A DNA stretch of 64,000 nt, taken from contig NZ_GL872413.1 in the NCBI RefSeq assembly GCF_000192225.1, positions 343,156 to 407,155 on the forward strand, written 5' to 3'. The position numbers and the translations under genes are program-made. The stretch comes from Capnocytophaga sp. oral taxon 338 str. F0234 (GTDB lineage Bacteria > Bacteroidota > Bacteroidia > Flavobacteriales > Flavobacteriaceae). Below the pieces are notes generated by a model. That model was not told the DNA's origin. It ran no database searches and worked only from the letters and a program-made list of their open reading frames with translations. Shown piece by piece: positions 53,236 to 62,770 of this stretch (its first letter is position 1; each line of letters opens with the position of its first letter).

Positions 53236-54372
53236 ATGAGATTTGAGACTGTTGCAATACATGGGATTCGTACCACAGAAAAAGAAATAAAAGAATGGGG
53301 AAGCTGTATTAACATGGCTTCTACCTTTCAACTTAAGGAATTTGGTGTAACACAGGAGTTTGAGTACAGTCGTATCTCCAACCCTACTTGTAAGGAGTTT
53401 GAAACACTAATTGCCAAATTAGAAAGAGGTAAACATGGTTTTGGCTTCTCTTCGGGCATGGCTGCTTCTACTTCACTCTTTACGATCTTTGAGGCAGGCG
53501 ACCATTTTGTGTTTGGCTTGGATATCTATGGAGGGACTTTCCGTATTATGAAGGATATTTTTGCCAAATTTGGTTTAGAAGCTACTTATGTGGATACTAC
53601 CGATTTGGATAATATTCGCAAGGCGATACGTCCTAACACTAAGGGAATTTTCATAGAGACACCTTCCAATCCGCTCTTGGATGTTACCGATATACGTGGT
53701 ACGGTGGCTATTGCTAAGGAGCATGGGCTACTGACTATGGTGGATAACACTTTCCTTTCTCCTTACTTGCAACGTCCTTTAGAACTCGGAGCAGATGTGG
53801 TTGTACATAGTGCGACCAAGTACCTCGGTGGGCACAACGATATTATCGCAGGGGCGATGGTAGTGAATGATGATACTCTTGCTGAGAAAATACGTTTTGC
53901 TCAGGGGGCTATAGGGGCAATGCTCTCCCCCTTTGATAGCTGGCTTCTCATACGTAGTATCAAGACCTTGAAGGTACGTATGGATTATGCACAAGCCAAT
54001 ACTCTCAGGCTCATAGATTTCCTCCAGGGACACCCTGCCGTGGAAAAAGTATATTATCCTACCCTGCCTACCAACAAAGGCAAGGCTATCCAGGAAAGTC
54101 AAGCCTTGGGAGCAGGAGCTGTGTTTTCTTTTGTAATGAAGGACGAGAAGAAGGTGAAAACTTTCTTTGAGGCACTTCGTGTGGCGCTTTTTGCAGTGAG
54201 TTTAGGCGGAGTGGAAACGCTTGTTACTCATCCCAGTACTTATACTCATACGGAGTTCCCTGAAGAGGAAAAAGTAGCACGCGGCGTTACCCAAACTTTG
54301 ATACGTGTAGCGGTAGGCTTGGAAAATATAGAGGATTTGATAGCCGATTTTAGGCAAGCATTGGAGAGGTGA
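53236..54372 (+). CDS. Cys/Met-metabolism PLP enzyme (cystathionine synthase/lyase type)
   Basis: This 378-residue enzyme belongs to the trans-sulfuration family. The PLP-binding lysine is Lys195 in HSATKYLGGH, preceded by the conserved VDNTFLSPYLQRP (169-181). The N-terminus has EYSRISNPTCKEFE (about 43-56), close to 'YSR..NPT...LE'. It could be cystathionine gamma-synthase, cystathionine gamma/beta-lyase or methionine gamma-lyase. These cannot be told apart safely by eye. It acts in the cytoplasm with homocysteine, cysteine or methionine. It has its own promoter and stands next to thyA. Confidence 0.9.
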   Translation: MRFETVAIHGIRTTEKEIKEWGSCINMASTFQLKEFGVTQEFEYSRISNPTCKEFETLIAKLERGKHGFGFSSGMAASTSLFTIFEAGDHFVFGLDIYGGTFRIMKDIFAKFGLEATYVDTTDLDNIRKAIRPNTKGIFIETPSNPLLDVTDIRGTVAIAKEHGLLTMVDNTFLSPYLQRPLELGADVVVHSATKYLGGHNDIIAGAMVVNDDTLAEKIRFAQGAIGAMLSPFDSWLLIRSIKTLKVRMDYAQANTLRLIDFLQGHPAVEKVYYPTLPTNKGKAIQESQALGAGAVFSFVMKDEKKVKTFFEALRVALFAVSLGGVETLVTHPSTYTHTEFPEEEKVARGVTQTLIRVAVGLENIEDLIADFRQALER

Positions 54373-54442
54373 AAAGTGAAAAACGAAGAATGAAAAATAA
54401 TTAATGACCCTAATGAACATTAATCATTAAACATTATTTTCG

Positions 54443-54450
54443 TATTTTTG
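54443..54450 (+). promoter_or_regulatory. -7 box of thyA
   Basis: TATTTTTG matches TAnnTTTG, 19 bases before the thyA start, giving a very short leader. Confidence 0.6.
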
Positions 54451-54469
54451 TACTCTAAAATAGAAAGAA

Positions 54470-55294
54470 ATGCAAGCCTACAAAGACCTTCTTAATCATA
54501 TTCTTACTCATGGACATAGTAAGGATGACCGTACGGGAACAGGGACGATCAGTGTTTTTGGTTATCAATTTCGCTGTAATCTCCAAGAAGGATTCCCTCT
54601 ACTCACTACAAAGAAGATACATCTGAAATCAGTTATCTATGAGCTGTTATGGTTTCTCCGTGGGGATACAAATATTCATTACCTCACCGAACACGGGGTG
54701 CGTATTTGGAATGAATGGGCAGATGAAAAGGGTGATTTAGGACCCATATATGGGGCGCAATGGCGTAATTGGAATAATGAAGGGATAGACCAAATAGCCC
54801 AAGTACTCCATACGCTTAAGACCAATCCCGATAGTCGCCGTATGGTAGTCTCGGCTTGGAATCCATCAGTTATGCCTGATACTTCAGTTTCCTTTGCTGA
54901 GAACGTAGCACATAACAAGGCGGCACTACCTCCCTGTCATGCGCTGTTTCAGTTCTATGTAATGGAAGGGAAGCTCTCCTGCCAGCTCTACCAGCGTAGT
55001 GCCGATGCTTTCTTAGGGGTGCCGTTCAATATTGCTTCCTATGCCTTGCTTACCCAGATGATGGCGCATGTTACTGGGCTGCAAGTGGGGGATTTTGTCC
55101 ATTCCTTTGGCGACTTACATATCTATAAGAACCATTTGGAGCAGGTAGAGTTACAACTCAGTCGTGAACCGCGCCCACTTCCTACTATGAAACTTAACCC
55201 TCAGGTGAAAGATCTTTTCGCTTTTGACTACCCCGATTTTACCCTTGAAGGCTATGACCCATACCCTACTATAAAAGGGAAAGTCTCTGTATAG
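54470..55294 (+). CDS. thyA: Thymidylate synthase
   Basis: This 274-residue enzyme makes dTMP from dUMP with methylene-tetrahydrofolate. The catalytic Cys156 is in [21 protein letters not shown] (19-26) and [22 protein letters not shown] (173-194, shown here by its ends LYQRSAD and FNIAS) bind nucleotide and folate. The protein is ten residues longer than the 264 of E. coli because of an insert before the catalytic Cys ([20 protein letters not shown] region). The next gene starts 34 bases after the stop and may be co-transcribed. Confidence 0.97.
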   Translation: MQAYKDLLNHILTHGHSKDDRTGTGTISVFGYQFRCNLQEGFPLLTTKKIHLKSVIYELLWFLRGDTNIHYLTEHGVRIWNEWADEKGDLGPIYGAQWRNWNNEGIDQIAQVLHTLKTNPDSRRMVVSAWNPSVMPDTSVSFAENVAHNKAALPPCHALFQFYVMEGKLSCQLYQRSADAFLGVPFNIASYALLTQMMAHVTGLQVGDFVHSFGDLHIYKNHLEQVELQLSREPRPLPTMKLNPQVKDLFAFDYPDFTLEGYDPYPTIKGKVSV

Positions 55295-55328
55295 TGAAAA
55301 ATGAAAAGAGACCAGTGGAAAGTAACTA

Positions 55329-56105
55329 ATGAAAACAACAGAAAAGCAACAACGTAAAGAAGTCCAAAAGGTGTTTGCTCAAGAGAAGTTGGACAACTTT
55401 AGGGCTTCGTTACCTATGGAAGAAAAGAGCTTTTTGGCACTTTTCTATTATTTAGAAAAGGCTTTGCAGAGGGTACCCTGTGACCATACCCTAAGGTATA
55501 CGACACTTTTTCTTACAGAAAACAAGGTTTCTGATCCAGAAAAAGTAGTCGACTGGCTTACCTCCAATGGAGGGTATTGTGAGGTACTCTACAATGTAGA
55601 AGAACAGTTTGATTATTTAGAGAATACCTCTTATGAAGCGCCTCTTAAGCTTAATAAGTTAGAGAAGAATATTTTAGAGAAGAAAAAGAAAATAAAGGAA
55701 TTTCCTTCAGAATTTGATTTTCCATTTTCCTCAGCTCCTGCCCCATGGAAACTATCCCAAAAGGAAGTGCAAGGAAAGCAGGAGTATCTACTTCAGTTAG
55801 GGAAAGGATTCAATGCTTGTATAGTGATGCTAAGATTGGATTTCCCCAAAGAAAAACTCGCAGAAGAGGGTTATTTTCTCTCCCAGTGGAAAACCTTTAC
55901 AGAAATCAAGTCTCCTAAAGGGTTGGAACAAGAAATATTGGAAGTAGAAGCTTATCAATATATTGTCGTTAAGTCCAAAGAATATACGCCGGTTATTATC
56001 TTTGTACTTCCTAAGGAGAATAAGCGAGGTTATTTAGTGGTACAGACAGAACTCTCTCGTTATAGAAATGATCTAAAAGAAATAGAAAGATTGCTTAAGG
56101 AATAA
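55329..56105 (+). CDS. Uncharacterised lysine- and glutamate-rich protein
   Basis: This 258-residue cytoplasmic protein has no signal peptide. I recognise no family. It contains two regions: an N-terminal helical part (to about 125) with EKSFLALFYYLEKALQRVPCDHTLRYTT (about 32-59) and a C-terminal alpha/beta part with LQLGKGFNACIVMLRL (about 156-171). The strong A/T codon bias matches neighbouring genes, so it is native. It follows thyA by 34 bases, and a terminator-like hairpin lies after it at 56111-56134. The function is unknown. Confidence 0.55.
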   Translation: MKTTEKQQRKEVQKVFAQEKLDNFRASLPMEEKSFLALFYYLEKALQRVPCDHTLRYTTLFLTENKVSDPEKVVDWLTSNGGYCEVLYNVEEQFDYLENTSYEAPLKLNKLEKNILEKKKKIKEFPSEFDFPFSSAPAPWKLSQKEVQGKQEYLLQLGKGFNACIVMLRLDFPKEKLAEEGYFLSQWKTFTEIKSPKGLEQEILEVEAYQYIVVKSKEYTPVIIFVLPKENKRGYLVVQTELSRYRNDLKEIERLLKE

Positions 56106-56110
56106 AAAAT

Positions 56111-56134
56111 AAAAGAGAGCTTTCGCCCTCTTTT
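56111..56134. terminator. Short terminator hairpin after the thyA-linked gene
   Basis: AAAAGAGaGC (56111-56120), loop TTTC, GCcCTCTTTT (56125-56134): one mismatch, with A- and T-rich flanks. It may act in both directions. Confidence 0.7.
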
Positions 56135-56275
56135 ACCAATTCTAACCACAAAATCTAATATATGAAAAACAATTTATTTCCCCTTTGTTTTCAGTTGCAA
56201 AGGTACAACATTTTTTGCATCTAACAATAGATTTATATCATTTTTTTCTATTTCAATATAGAAAAAAACTATATA

Positions 56276-57385
56276 TTACGAAATTAAAGCAAACACTTTA
56301 CCTGGAAGTGGGCGAATGATTCCTTTCATTTCTATCTGAAAAAGTAGATTGGAGAGTTTATGTATAGGGAATGAACATTCTCTTGAAAGGTCATCTAAAG
56401 TCTGTTTGCCATGTTCTTTTAGATAGGTAATTATTTTTTCTTCCTCTTCGGAGAGTTCTACAAAGAGTTCAGCAGCTATGGGTTTAGCAGAGGTTTCTTC
56501 TATTTCCCATCCCATATAATACACCAAGTCAGCAGCGGAAGTAATAAGTCGTGCTTTGTCGGTTTTTATTAATTGATTACAACCTTGGCTATAGGTGTCA
56601 TCAGCTCTACCAGGAATAGCAAAGACATCCCGGTCGTATGAAAAAGCCATATCAGCAGTGACAAGGCTTCCCCCTTTAAGGGCAGATTCTATTACTACAG
56701 TAGCATCGGAAAGCCCTGCAATAATACGGTTACGTCCGATAAAATTCTTGCGATCAAACTTACTTTTATGCCAGAACTCTGTGATAAATCCTCCATTATT
56801 TTTTACTTCGCTTACATACTTCTTGTGGGATGCTGGATAGATGATATCCAATCCATGTGCTAAACAGGCGATAGTTTGTAAACCATTGTTCATAGCAGCC
56901 TTATGGGCGGTGATATCCACCCCATAGGCAAAACCACTGATAATCACTAAATCCTCTAAAGCAGAGAGTTCTTCTATAAATTTTTCACAAAAGGCTCTTC
57001 CGTAGGAGGTAACTTGGCGAGTGCCTACAATACTCAGGGTCTTTTTATTTTTTAAGTCTATATTTCCATTATAGAAGAAGATGATAGGAGCATCTATAAT
57101 TTGTTTAAGATTGGCAGGATAATCCGGATCAAAAAAAGTATAGTATTTAATGTGGTTATCTTGGATATATTGCCATTCTCTTTCTGCTTCTTTACGATGG
57201 ATAGGGTCAAAAAGATTTTTTAAAATAGTACTTCCAATCCGTTCAATATGGGCTATTTTATGTTTTTTCTCCTTATAGATAGCCGAAGGGCTTCCACAAT
57301 GAGCAATAAGTTTTTTAGCCGTAATATCTCCTATATTAGGAGTATGTTGGAGAGCGAGTAAGGCAAGGAGGTCTTCTTCTTTCAT
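56276..57385 (-). CDS. dprA: DNA-processing protein DprA
   Basis: This 369-residue protein loads RecA on incoming single-stranded DNA during natural transformation. An N-terminal helix-hairpin-helix region (IGDITAKKLIAHCG) is followed by the Rossmann-like core. This has LSIVGTRQVTSYGRAF (about 97-112), VIISGFAYGVDITAHKAA (about 130-147), NRIIAGLSDATVVIES and the conserved AIPGR. A C-terminal winged-helix domain follows (about 310-365). It follows purB by only seven bases on the same strand, so they form an operon. Confidence 0.94.
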   Translation of the reverse strand: MKEEDLLALLALQHTPNIGDITAKKLIAHCGSPSAIYKEKKHKIAHIERIGSTILKNLFDPIHRKEAEREWQYIQDNHIKYYTFFDPDYPANLKQIIDAPIIFFYNGNIDLKNKKTLSIVGTRQVTSYGRAFCEKFIEELSALEDLVIISGFAYGVDITAHKAAMNNGLQTIACLAHGLDIIYPASHKKYVSEVKNNGGFITEFWHKSKFDRKNFIGRNRIIAGLSDATVVIESALKGGSLVTADMAFSYDRDVFAIPGRADDTYSQGCNQLIKTDKARLITSAADLVYYMGWEIEETSAKPIAAELFVELSEEEEKIITYLKEHGKQTLDDLSRECSFPIHKLSNLLFQIEMKGIIRPLPGKVFALIS

Positions 57386-57391
57386 ATCCTA

Positions 57392-58741
57392 TTAATAATC
57401 AAGGTAATCACCTCCTGTATAGTTTTCTGGAGTAATTGCTTTGAGTTCAGCTTTGAGTTCATCAGAGACTGTAAGGGAATTAATAAACTCATGGATAACC
57501 TGTTCGTTAATTTTCTGATAAGTACGGGTAAGCCCCTTGAGTGCTTCATAGGGATTAGGATAGCCTTCACGTCGTAAGATTGTTTGTATGGCTTCGGCAA
57601 CTACAGCCCAATTATCATGCAAGTCATCATAAAGTTTGTCTTGGTTAAGGATAAGTTTGTCCAACCCCTTGAGGGTAGAGGTTATAGCAATAAGAGTATG
57701 AGCAAAGGGTACTCCTACATTGCGCAGTACTGTACTATCGGTAAGGTCGCGTTGAAGTCGAGAGACGGGTAGTTTTCTAGAGAGATGTTCTAATAAGGCA
57801 TTAGCAATACCAAGGTTTCCTTCAGAGTTTTCAAAATCAATAGGGTTCACCTTATGAGGCATGGCAGAAGATCCTACCTCTCCTTCTTTGATACGTTGTT
57901 TGAAATAATCCATGGAGATGTAAGTCCAAATGTCTCTATTAAAGTCTATCAAGATAGTATTAATACGCTTAAGTAGGTCAAATAAAGCAGCTAAATGATC
58001 ATAATGTTCTATCTGGGTCGTAGGGAAGGAATGGTAAAGACCTAGAATGTCTTCCACAAAGTGTTTACTAAAACTTCTCCATTGGATAGTTGGGAAGGCT
58101 ACTTTATGGGCATTATAGTTACCTGTAGCTCCTCCAAACTTAGCTGCATGTTTGAGGGTGGAGAAGTACTGAAGTTGTTCTCTGAGTCGTACTGAGAATA
58201 CTTTCATCTCTTTGCCCAAACGAGTAGGAGAGGCTGGCTGTCCATGGGTACGGGCTAGCATAGGGATATCCTTCCATTGCAGAGCAAGGGTTTCTATCTT
58301 TTGAACAAGAATTTCTATCTGAGGAAGGTAGGTACCCTTTATAGCTTCTTTGATGGAAAGAGGAATAGCTGTGTTATTGATATCCTGTGAGGTGAGCCCA
58401 AAGTGTATAAATTCCTTATAGGGATGCAAGGATAGGTGGTCAAATTGTTGCTTGAGGAAGTATTCCACTGCCTTTACATCATGATTGGTAATTTGTTCTA
58501 TTTCTTTGATTCTAAGAGCATCTTCTGTAGAGAAACTTGTATAAAGGTTTCGTAGGATTTGAAAATTCTCCTTATTGAAAGAAGCCAATTGAGGCAAAGG
58601 TATTTCACATAGGGCAATAAAGTATTCTACTTCAATACGCAAGCGGTATCGGATAAGGGCTTGTTCAGAGAAATAAGCCTGTAAAGTTTCTGTTTTGGAG
58701 GCATAGCGTCCATCAATGGGAGAGATAGCGGTTAAGGACAT
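57392..58741 (-). CDS. purB: Adenylosuccinate lyase
   Basis: This enzyme of about 449 residues from the preferred start catalyses two steps of purine synthesis, releasing fumarate from SAICAR and adenylosuccinate. It begins MSLTAISPIDGRYA and contains the fumarase/ASL signature GSSAMPHKVNPIDFEN (about 295-310) with catalytic Ser, and TSQDINNT (about 122-129) for substrate. The frame is open to 58765 but that part overlaps a -7 box, so the ATG at 58741 is chosen. dprA follows closely. Confidence 0.95.
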   Translation of the reverse strand: MSLTAISPIDGRYASKTETLQAYFSEQALIRYRLRIEVEYFIALCEIPLPQLASFNKENFQILRNLYTSFSTEDALRIKEIEQITNHDVKAVEYFLKQQFDHLSLHPYKEFIHFGLTSQDINNTAIPLSIKEAIKGTYLPQIEILVQKIETLALQWKDIPMLARTHGQPASPTRLGKEMKVFSVRLREQLQYFSTLKHAAKFGGATGNYNAHKVAFPTIQWRSFSKHFVEDILGLYHSFPTTQIEHYDHLAALFDLLKRINTILIDFNRDIWTYISMDYFKQRIKEGEVGSSAMPHKVNPIDFENSEGNLGIANALLEHLSRKLPVSRLQRDLTDSTVLRNVGVPFAHTLIAITSTLKGLDKLILNQDKLYDDLHDNWAVVAEAIQTILRREGYPNPYEALKGLTRTYQKINEQVIHEFINSLTVSDELKAELKAITPENYTGGDYLDY

Positions 58742-58762
58742 TTTACTAAAAATTAGAAAAGG

Positions 58763-58770
58763 CAAATATA
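58763..58770 (-). promoter_or_regulatory. -7 box of purB, fixing its start
   Basis: Minus-strand TATATTTG, matching TAnnTTTG. Transcription should start near 58758, which rules out the ATG at 58765 and supports that at 58741. Confidence 0.65.
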
Positions 58771-58809
58771 CTATTTTTTCTCCATTGCAGAAAGTCTTTT
58801 TTGCTTTTT

Positions 58810-59628
58810 CTATCCTAAGGCTACATCCATAACCATCATCACGACAAAACCAATAAGAAATCCAATTGTGGAAACGTCCGTATTACGACTTTGTTGGGAC
58901 TCAGGGATGGTCTCCTCCACTACTACATAGATCATTGCTCCAGCAGCAAAAGCCAATGCATAAGGTAGTACAGGGGTGAAAAATACCACAGCGAAGGCAC
59001 CTAATACTCCTGCTATAGGTTCTACAATAGCCGAGAGTTGTCCATAGAAAAAGCTCTTCCAACGGTTCAACCCTAACCGGCGTAAAGGCATAGATACAGC
59101 CACTCCTTCTGGAAAGTTCTGCAGACCGATTCCTATGGCTAAGGTTACTGCTCCAGCGATGGAGGCTTCAGGAATGCCAGCAGCTACCCCTCCGAAGAGT
59201 ACTCCTACAGCCAACCCTTCAGGAATGTTATGTAGAGTAATCGCCAATACTAGTAGGGTGGTACGTTGCCAGGAGGATTTTACTCCTTCAGTTTGCTTGA
59301 AATTGGGATGAAAGTGAGGTAAGATTCTATCTAAGACATAAATAAAAAGTGCCCCTGATAAGAAACCTATAACAGCGGGTAATACCTTAACGAAGCGCTC
59401 TCCTTCACTCATTTCAATGGAAGGAATAAGTAAGCTCCATACACTGGCGGCTACCATTACTCCTCCGGTGAAGCCAAGCATACCATCCATTACTAATTTG
59501 TTGCTACTCTTAAAAAAGAAAATCAAAGCAGCTCCCAGGGCAGTAACGCCCCAAGTAAAAAGAGTTGCATATAAAGCGGCTAATACAGGATTGATGCTGC
59601 TTAGATAGTTTATAATTGAAGAAATCAT
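58810..59628 (-). CDS. ZIP family divalent metal transporter
   Basis: This 272-residue membrane protein has eight predicted segments. The metal-binding helices carry HNIPEGLAVGVLFGG (about 137-151) and QNFPEGVAVSMP (about 175-186), the ZIP signature pair in helices IV and V, with conserved His, Asn and Glu. A histidine-rich loop before it (PHFHPNFKQ) may bind zinc. It imports Zn2+ or other divalent ions. It lies between purB and rlmB with ordinary spacing (68-70 bases). Confidence 0.92.
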   Translation of the reverse strand: MISSIINYLSSINPVLAALYATLFTWGVTALGAALIFFFKSSNKLVMDGMLGFTGGVMVAASVWSLLIPSIEMSEGERFVKVLPAVIGFLSGALFIYVLDRILPHFHPNFKQTEGVKSSWQRTTLLVLAITLHNIPEGLAVGVLFGGVAAGIPEASIAGAVTLAIGIGLQNFPEGVAVSMPLRRLGLNRWKSFFYGQLSAIVEPIAGVLGAFAVVFFTPVLPYALAFAAGAMIYVVVEETIPESQQSRNTDVSTIGFLIGFVVMMVMDVALG

Positions 59629-59698
59629 GTTAGTTTTGAATTTTGAGTTGTTAGGGCTTTAGATAATTAGATAATAACTGATAAATAGGTCAATTAAC

Positions 59699-60439
59699 TC
59701 ATAGGTTCATTAATCGTTGTCTTACCACTTCATACAGAAAAGCACCACAGGCGACGGATACATTAAGAGAGGATGTTTCTCCCTGTAGGGGAAGTTTGGC
59801 TTTCTCGTCCAAGACCTTAAGTACCCCTTTGCTGATGCCAGTGTCCTCTGCTCCCATGACAATAGCTAAAGGTTCAGAGAGGGAGAAATCATAGAGAAGG
59901 GAAGAGGCTTTTTCGGTAGCACCGAGAACCTTGATTCCACTGCCTTGTAGATAGTAGATAGCATCAATCAGGTTATCCACCTTACACAGAGGTAAGTTGA
60001 AGATTGCTCCTGCAGAGGTTTTGACCATGTCCTCTCCTATGGAGGCACTGCCTTGCTTGGGAAGGAGGATACCGTTTACCCCTGTACATTCAGCCGTACG
60101 AATGATTGCTCCTACATTGCGTACATCACTCAAATGATCCAGAATAAGGAACAAAGGTACTCTCCCACTTTCTATAGTGGAAAGAACAAGCTCCTCCAAA
60201 GGGACAAACTCTACTGGAGAGAGCAAGGCTACTATTCCTTGATGGTTGCCTCGGGTAAGGCGTTGGAGTTTCTCAATAGGAACATAAGAATGAGGAAGAT
60301 GATAGGTCTCTACAAGGGATAATAATTGGGAGAAAAGCGCTCCCTTAAGTCCCTTTTGAATAAAGATTTTATCAATAGTCTTTCCAGCTTCAATAGCTTC
60401 TATTACAGGATGTAAGCCAAATATTTGCGTATTCTTCAT
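59699..60439 (-). CDS. rlmB: 23S rRNA 2'-O-ribose methyltransferase RlmB/TrmH family
   Basis: This is a SPOUT-type methyltransferase of 246 residues from the preferred start at 60439 (MKNTQIFGLHPVIEA). It has the N-terminal substrate-binding domain (to about 80), then the knotted core with DHLSDVRNVGAIIRTAECTG (about 99-118), MGAEDTGISKGVL (about 195-207) and LNVSVACGAFLYEV (about 223-236). It methylates a guanosine in 23S rRNA, or a related tRNA or rRNA site. An ATG five codons upstream overlaps the preceding gene and is less likely. Confidence 0.9.
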   Translation of the reverse strand: MKNTQIFGLHPVIEAIEAGKTIDKIFIQKGLKGALFSQLLSLVETYHLPHSYVPIEKLQRLTRGNHQGIVALLSPVEFVPLEELVLSTIESGRVPLFLILDHLSDVRNVGAIIRTAECTGVNGILLPKQGSASIGEDMVKTSAGAIFNLPLCKVDNLIDAIYYLQGSGIKVLGATEKASSLLYDFSLSEPLAIVMGAEDTGISKGVLKVLDEKAKLPLQGETSSLNVSVACGAFLYEVVRQRLMNL

Positions 60440-60443
60440 AAAA

Positions 60444-60818
60444 TTATTTCTCACGCATATTTACTATACTATCTACTATATAAACAGTATTTCCTCTCCA
60501 AGGGACTGTATTGTGATATTCTTTATAGTGAAGGTCAAAATATTTGCCGCTATTAACTTCTAATTGTTTGAATATCTTTTTATCTTCAATAGAGAACTCA
60601 AATTCATTACTTTGCATGCCGTTACCTGTAGTAGTTTTGGCAAAACCTTCTTGGATGAGCTTTCCCTCGTAAGTTTTGAAAAGATCTCCTTTGTATACAG
60701 CATAGTTTAAATAACCTGATTTTACTCCTTCTCCAAAGACGAAGAAATAGCGCATATATAACCATCCTCCTAATATAAGGAATAGGATGGGTAAGCCAAT
60801 GAGTAGTACTTTTTTCAT
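60444..60818 (-). CDS. Small conserved membrane-anchored protein, flavobacterial type
   Basis: This 124-residue protein has an N-terminal hydrophobic segment (5-22) serving as anchor or signal, then a beta-rich domain with LNYAVYKGDLFKTYEGKLIQEGF (about 37-59). The ending 'FDLHYKEYHNTVPWRGNTVYIVDSI' is of a kind I recall from unannotated flavobacterial proteins, sometimes mislabelled as 6-phosphogluconate dehydrogenase. It should be outside the inner membrane. It stands between rluB and rlmB with gaps of 4-12 bases, so it belongs to their operon. The function is unknown. Confidence 0.7.
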   Translation of the reverse strand: MKKVLLIGLPILFLILGGWLYMRYFFVFGEGVKSGYLNYAVYKGDLFKTYEGKLIQEGFAKTTTGNGMQSNEFEFSIEDKKIFKQLEVNSGKYFDLHYKEYHNTVPWRGNTVYIVDSIVNMREK

Positions 60819-60830
60819 TTATAATAGATA

Positions 60831-61715
60831 TTAATGACTGAGATTCTTTAAATTAATAACTTCCTGTTGGGTCAATGGGCGCCAATGTCCTCGAGGAAGG
60901 TCTTTTTTAGTAAGTCCAGCGAAAACTACTCTATCGAGCTTTTCTACCGTATAACCTAAGGACTCAAAGATACGACGAACAATACGATTGCGTCCACTAT
61001 GGATTTTTACTCCTATTTCATTATGAGGAGCTCCCTCCACAAAACTGATATCATCCACTTGAATGAAACCATCCTCAAGGGTAAGCCCTTCTTGGATTTT
61101 GTGAAAGTCGGGGAGTGCGAGTTTTTTGTCCAATATTACATGGTAAATCTTACGTACACCATGAGAAGGATGAGTAAGTTTCTTTATTAAATCTCCATCA
61201 TTGGTCAGAAGCAAGAGCCCCGTAGTAAGCCTATCAAGCCTACCTACAGGCTTTATATTACCTTGTGCAGCTCCTACTACAAGTTCCATAACTGTTTTAC
61301 GTCCTTTCTCATCTTGGGTGGTGGTAATGAAACCCTTAGGTTTGTTCAGTAGGATATATTCCTTTTTCTCAGCAGAGATGTTTTTGCCATCAAATTTTAC
61401 TATGTCATTGGGTTGCACCCTGTACCCCAATTCTGTCATAGGTTTGCCATTGACTTCTACATTTCCAGCAGTAATATAGCGATCTGCCTCACGGCGAGCA
61501 CAGATTCCGGCATTGGCTATATATTTGTTTAAGCGAATGCCTTTACTATCATCGGTTGTATTAGGGACGGGAGATTTCTTCTTATTGCTAAAGGAATTTT
61601 CCTTATTCTCAAAGCGTTTCTCCTTGTAGGATGTTCGTTTTTCTTTGGGAGCAGAATATTTTTCTTTTACATATTTAGGTTTTTCTTCCTTACGTTTCTT
61701 AAGAGTGGTTTGCAT
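60831..61715 (-). CDS. Pseudouridine synthase RluB/RsuA family with basic N-terminal extension
   Basis: This 294-residue protein has an S4 RNA-binding domain (about 60-105, IRLNKYIANAGICARREADR) and the RsuA-type catalytic core with VGRLDRLTTGLLLLTN (157-172), in which Asp161 is the nucleophile. It makes pseudouridine in rRNA, probably 23S. The first 57 residues are a Lys/Glu-rich, disordered extension usual for Bacteroidota members, perhaps helping RNA binding. A -7 box at 61733-61740 and TTTG at -33 give it its own promoter. Confidence 0.92.
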   Translation of the reverse strand: MQTTLKKRKEEKPKYVKEKYSAPKEKRTSYKEKRFENKENSFSNKKKSPVPNTTDDSKGIRLNKYIANAGICARREADRYITAGNVEVNGKPMTELGYRVQPNDIVKFDGKNISAEKKEYILLNKPKGFITTTQDEKGRKTVMELVVGAAQGNIKPVGRLDRLTTGLLLLTNDGDLIKKLTHPSHGVRKIYHVILDKKLALPDFHKIQEGLTLEDGFIQVDDISFVEGAPHNEIGVKIHSGRNRIVRRIFESLGYTVEKLDRVVFAGLTKKDLPRGHWRPLTQQEVINLKNLSH

Positions 61716-61732
61716 AGGGTATAAATTTTGCG

Positions 61733-61764
61733 CAAAAGTAAGAAATATTTATTACCTTACCAAA
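61733..61764 (-). promoter_or_regulatory. Promoter of the pseudouridine synthase gene
   Basis: On the minus strand: TTTG (61764-61761), 20 bases, TACTTTTG (61740-61733), 18 bases before the start. Confidence 0.75.
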
Positions 61765-62758
61765 CATTTACTTCCATTTCCAATTGGATGTTAAAGCGTT
61801 TTTTTACCTGTCCTTGTATATAATGAGCAAGGGAGAGAATATCCTCTCCTGAGGCATTGCCATAGTTGACCAATACTAAAGGTTGTCCTTTATGGACACC
61901 TACTTGCCCTATTCGGTAGCCCTTAAGGTCACAACTTTCAATAAGATAGGCGGCAGGAATTTTCTCTTGTGTTACAGATACCCAATAATGAGGGAGTTCA
62001 GGGTATGTTTTCTGTAATGAGAGGAGGTGTTCACGAGAGATTATTGGATTTTTGAAGAAACTACCACTATTACCCAATTCTATAGGGTTAGGAAGCTTGC
62101 TTTGTCTAATTTGCTTGATAACTTGTGAGATGTGAGCAGGAGTTTCTTCCCATCCTTTTTCAGTAAGGAGCGCTTTAATATTGCCATAATGTGTCTTGAA
62201 GAAATGCTCTTTCTTTGTTAAGCATAAGGTGACAGAAAGAATGATATACCGTCCTTTGCTTTGTTTGAACAGTGAATCCCTGTATCCGAAGTTACAATCA
62301 TTCTTATAAAAGATAACTTTTTGTTTGCTTTCCCTATCAATAGCCTCACAGGAGTGAAAAGCATTCTTAAGTTCCACTCCATAGGCGCCTATATTCTGTA
62401 CAGGAGCCGCTCCTACACTACCATAGATAAGAGACAGGTTCTCTACGCCTCCGTAATTTCTTAAGACACAATAATCCACAAGCTCGCTCCAGACTTCTCC
62501 TGCTTGTGCTTTAAGCCAAATATGAGAATTGTTCTCTCTTTCTGTAGTGATACCTTTCTGTGTTATTTTTAACAAAGGAGTTTTTACCTCTTGGGTGAGT
62601 AAGATATTGCTTCCTCCTCCTAATACTTTAAGAGTTGGATAGGAGGTAAGAGCCTCTAAGATATCTTTTTCATCAGAAGCCTCTATAAGTATATCTGCTT
62701 TTTGATTAATACCAAAAGTATTATAGGGCTTTAAGGAAATATGTTCATATAGCTTCAT
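61757..62758 (-). CDS. murB: UDP-N-acetylenolpyruvoylglucosamine reductase
   Basis: This 333-residue flavoenzyme makes UDP-MurNAc for the cell wall. Visible features are NTFGINQKADILIEA (the N-terminal lobe, about 14-28), LGGGSNILLT (about 46-55) for FAD, LIYGSVGAAPVQNIGAYGVEL (about 109-129, shown by its ends), GNSGSFFKNP (about 225-234) with the catalytic Ser, and LVNYGNASGEDI (about 294-305). The layout is type I MurB. It follows mutL by 12 bases on the same strand, so they may share a transcript. Confidence 0.94.
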   Translation of the reverse strand: MKLYEHISLKPYNTFGINQKADILIEASDEKDILEALTSYPTLKVLGGGSNILLTQEVKTPLLKITQKGITTERENNSHIWLKAQAGEVWSELVDYCVLRNYGGVENLSLIYGSVGAAPVQNIGAYGVELKNAFHSCEAIDRESKQKVIFYKNDCNFGYRDSLFKQSKGRYIILSVTLCLTKKEHFFKTHYGNIKALLTEKGWEETPAHISQVIKQIRQSKLPNPIELGNSGSFFKNPIISREHLLSLQKTYPELPHYWVSVTQEKIPAAYLIESCDLKGYRIGQVGVHKGQPLVLVNYGNASGEDILSLAHYIQGQVKKRFNIQLEMEVNVW

Positions 62759-62770
62759 AGGTTATTAGGT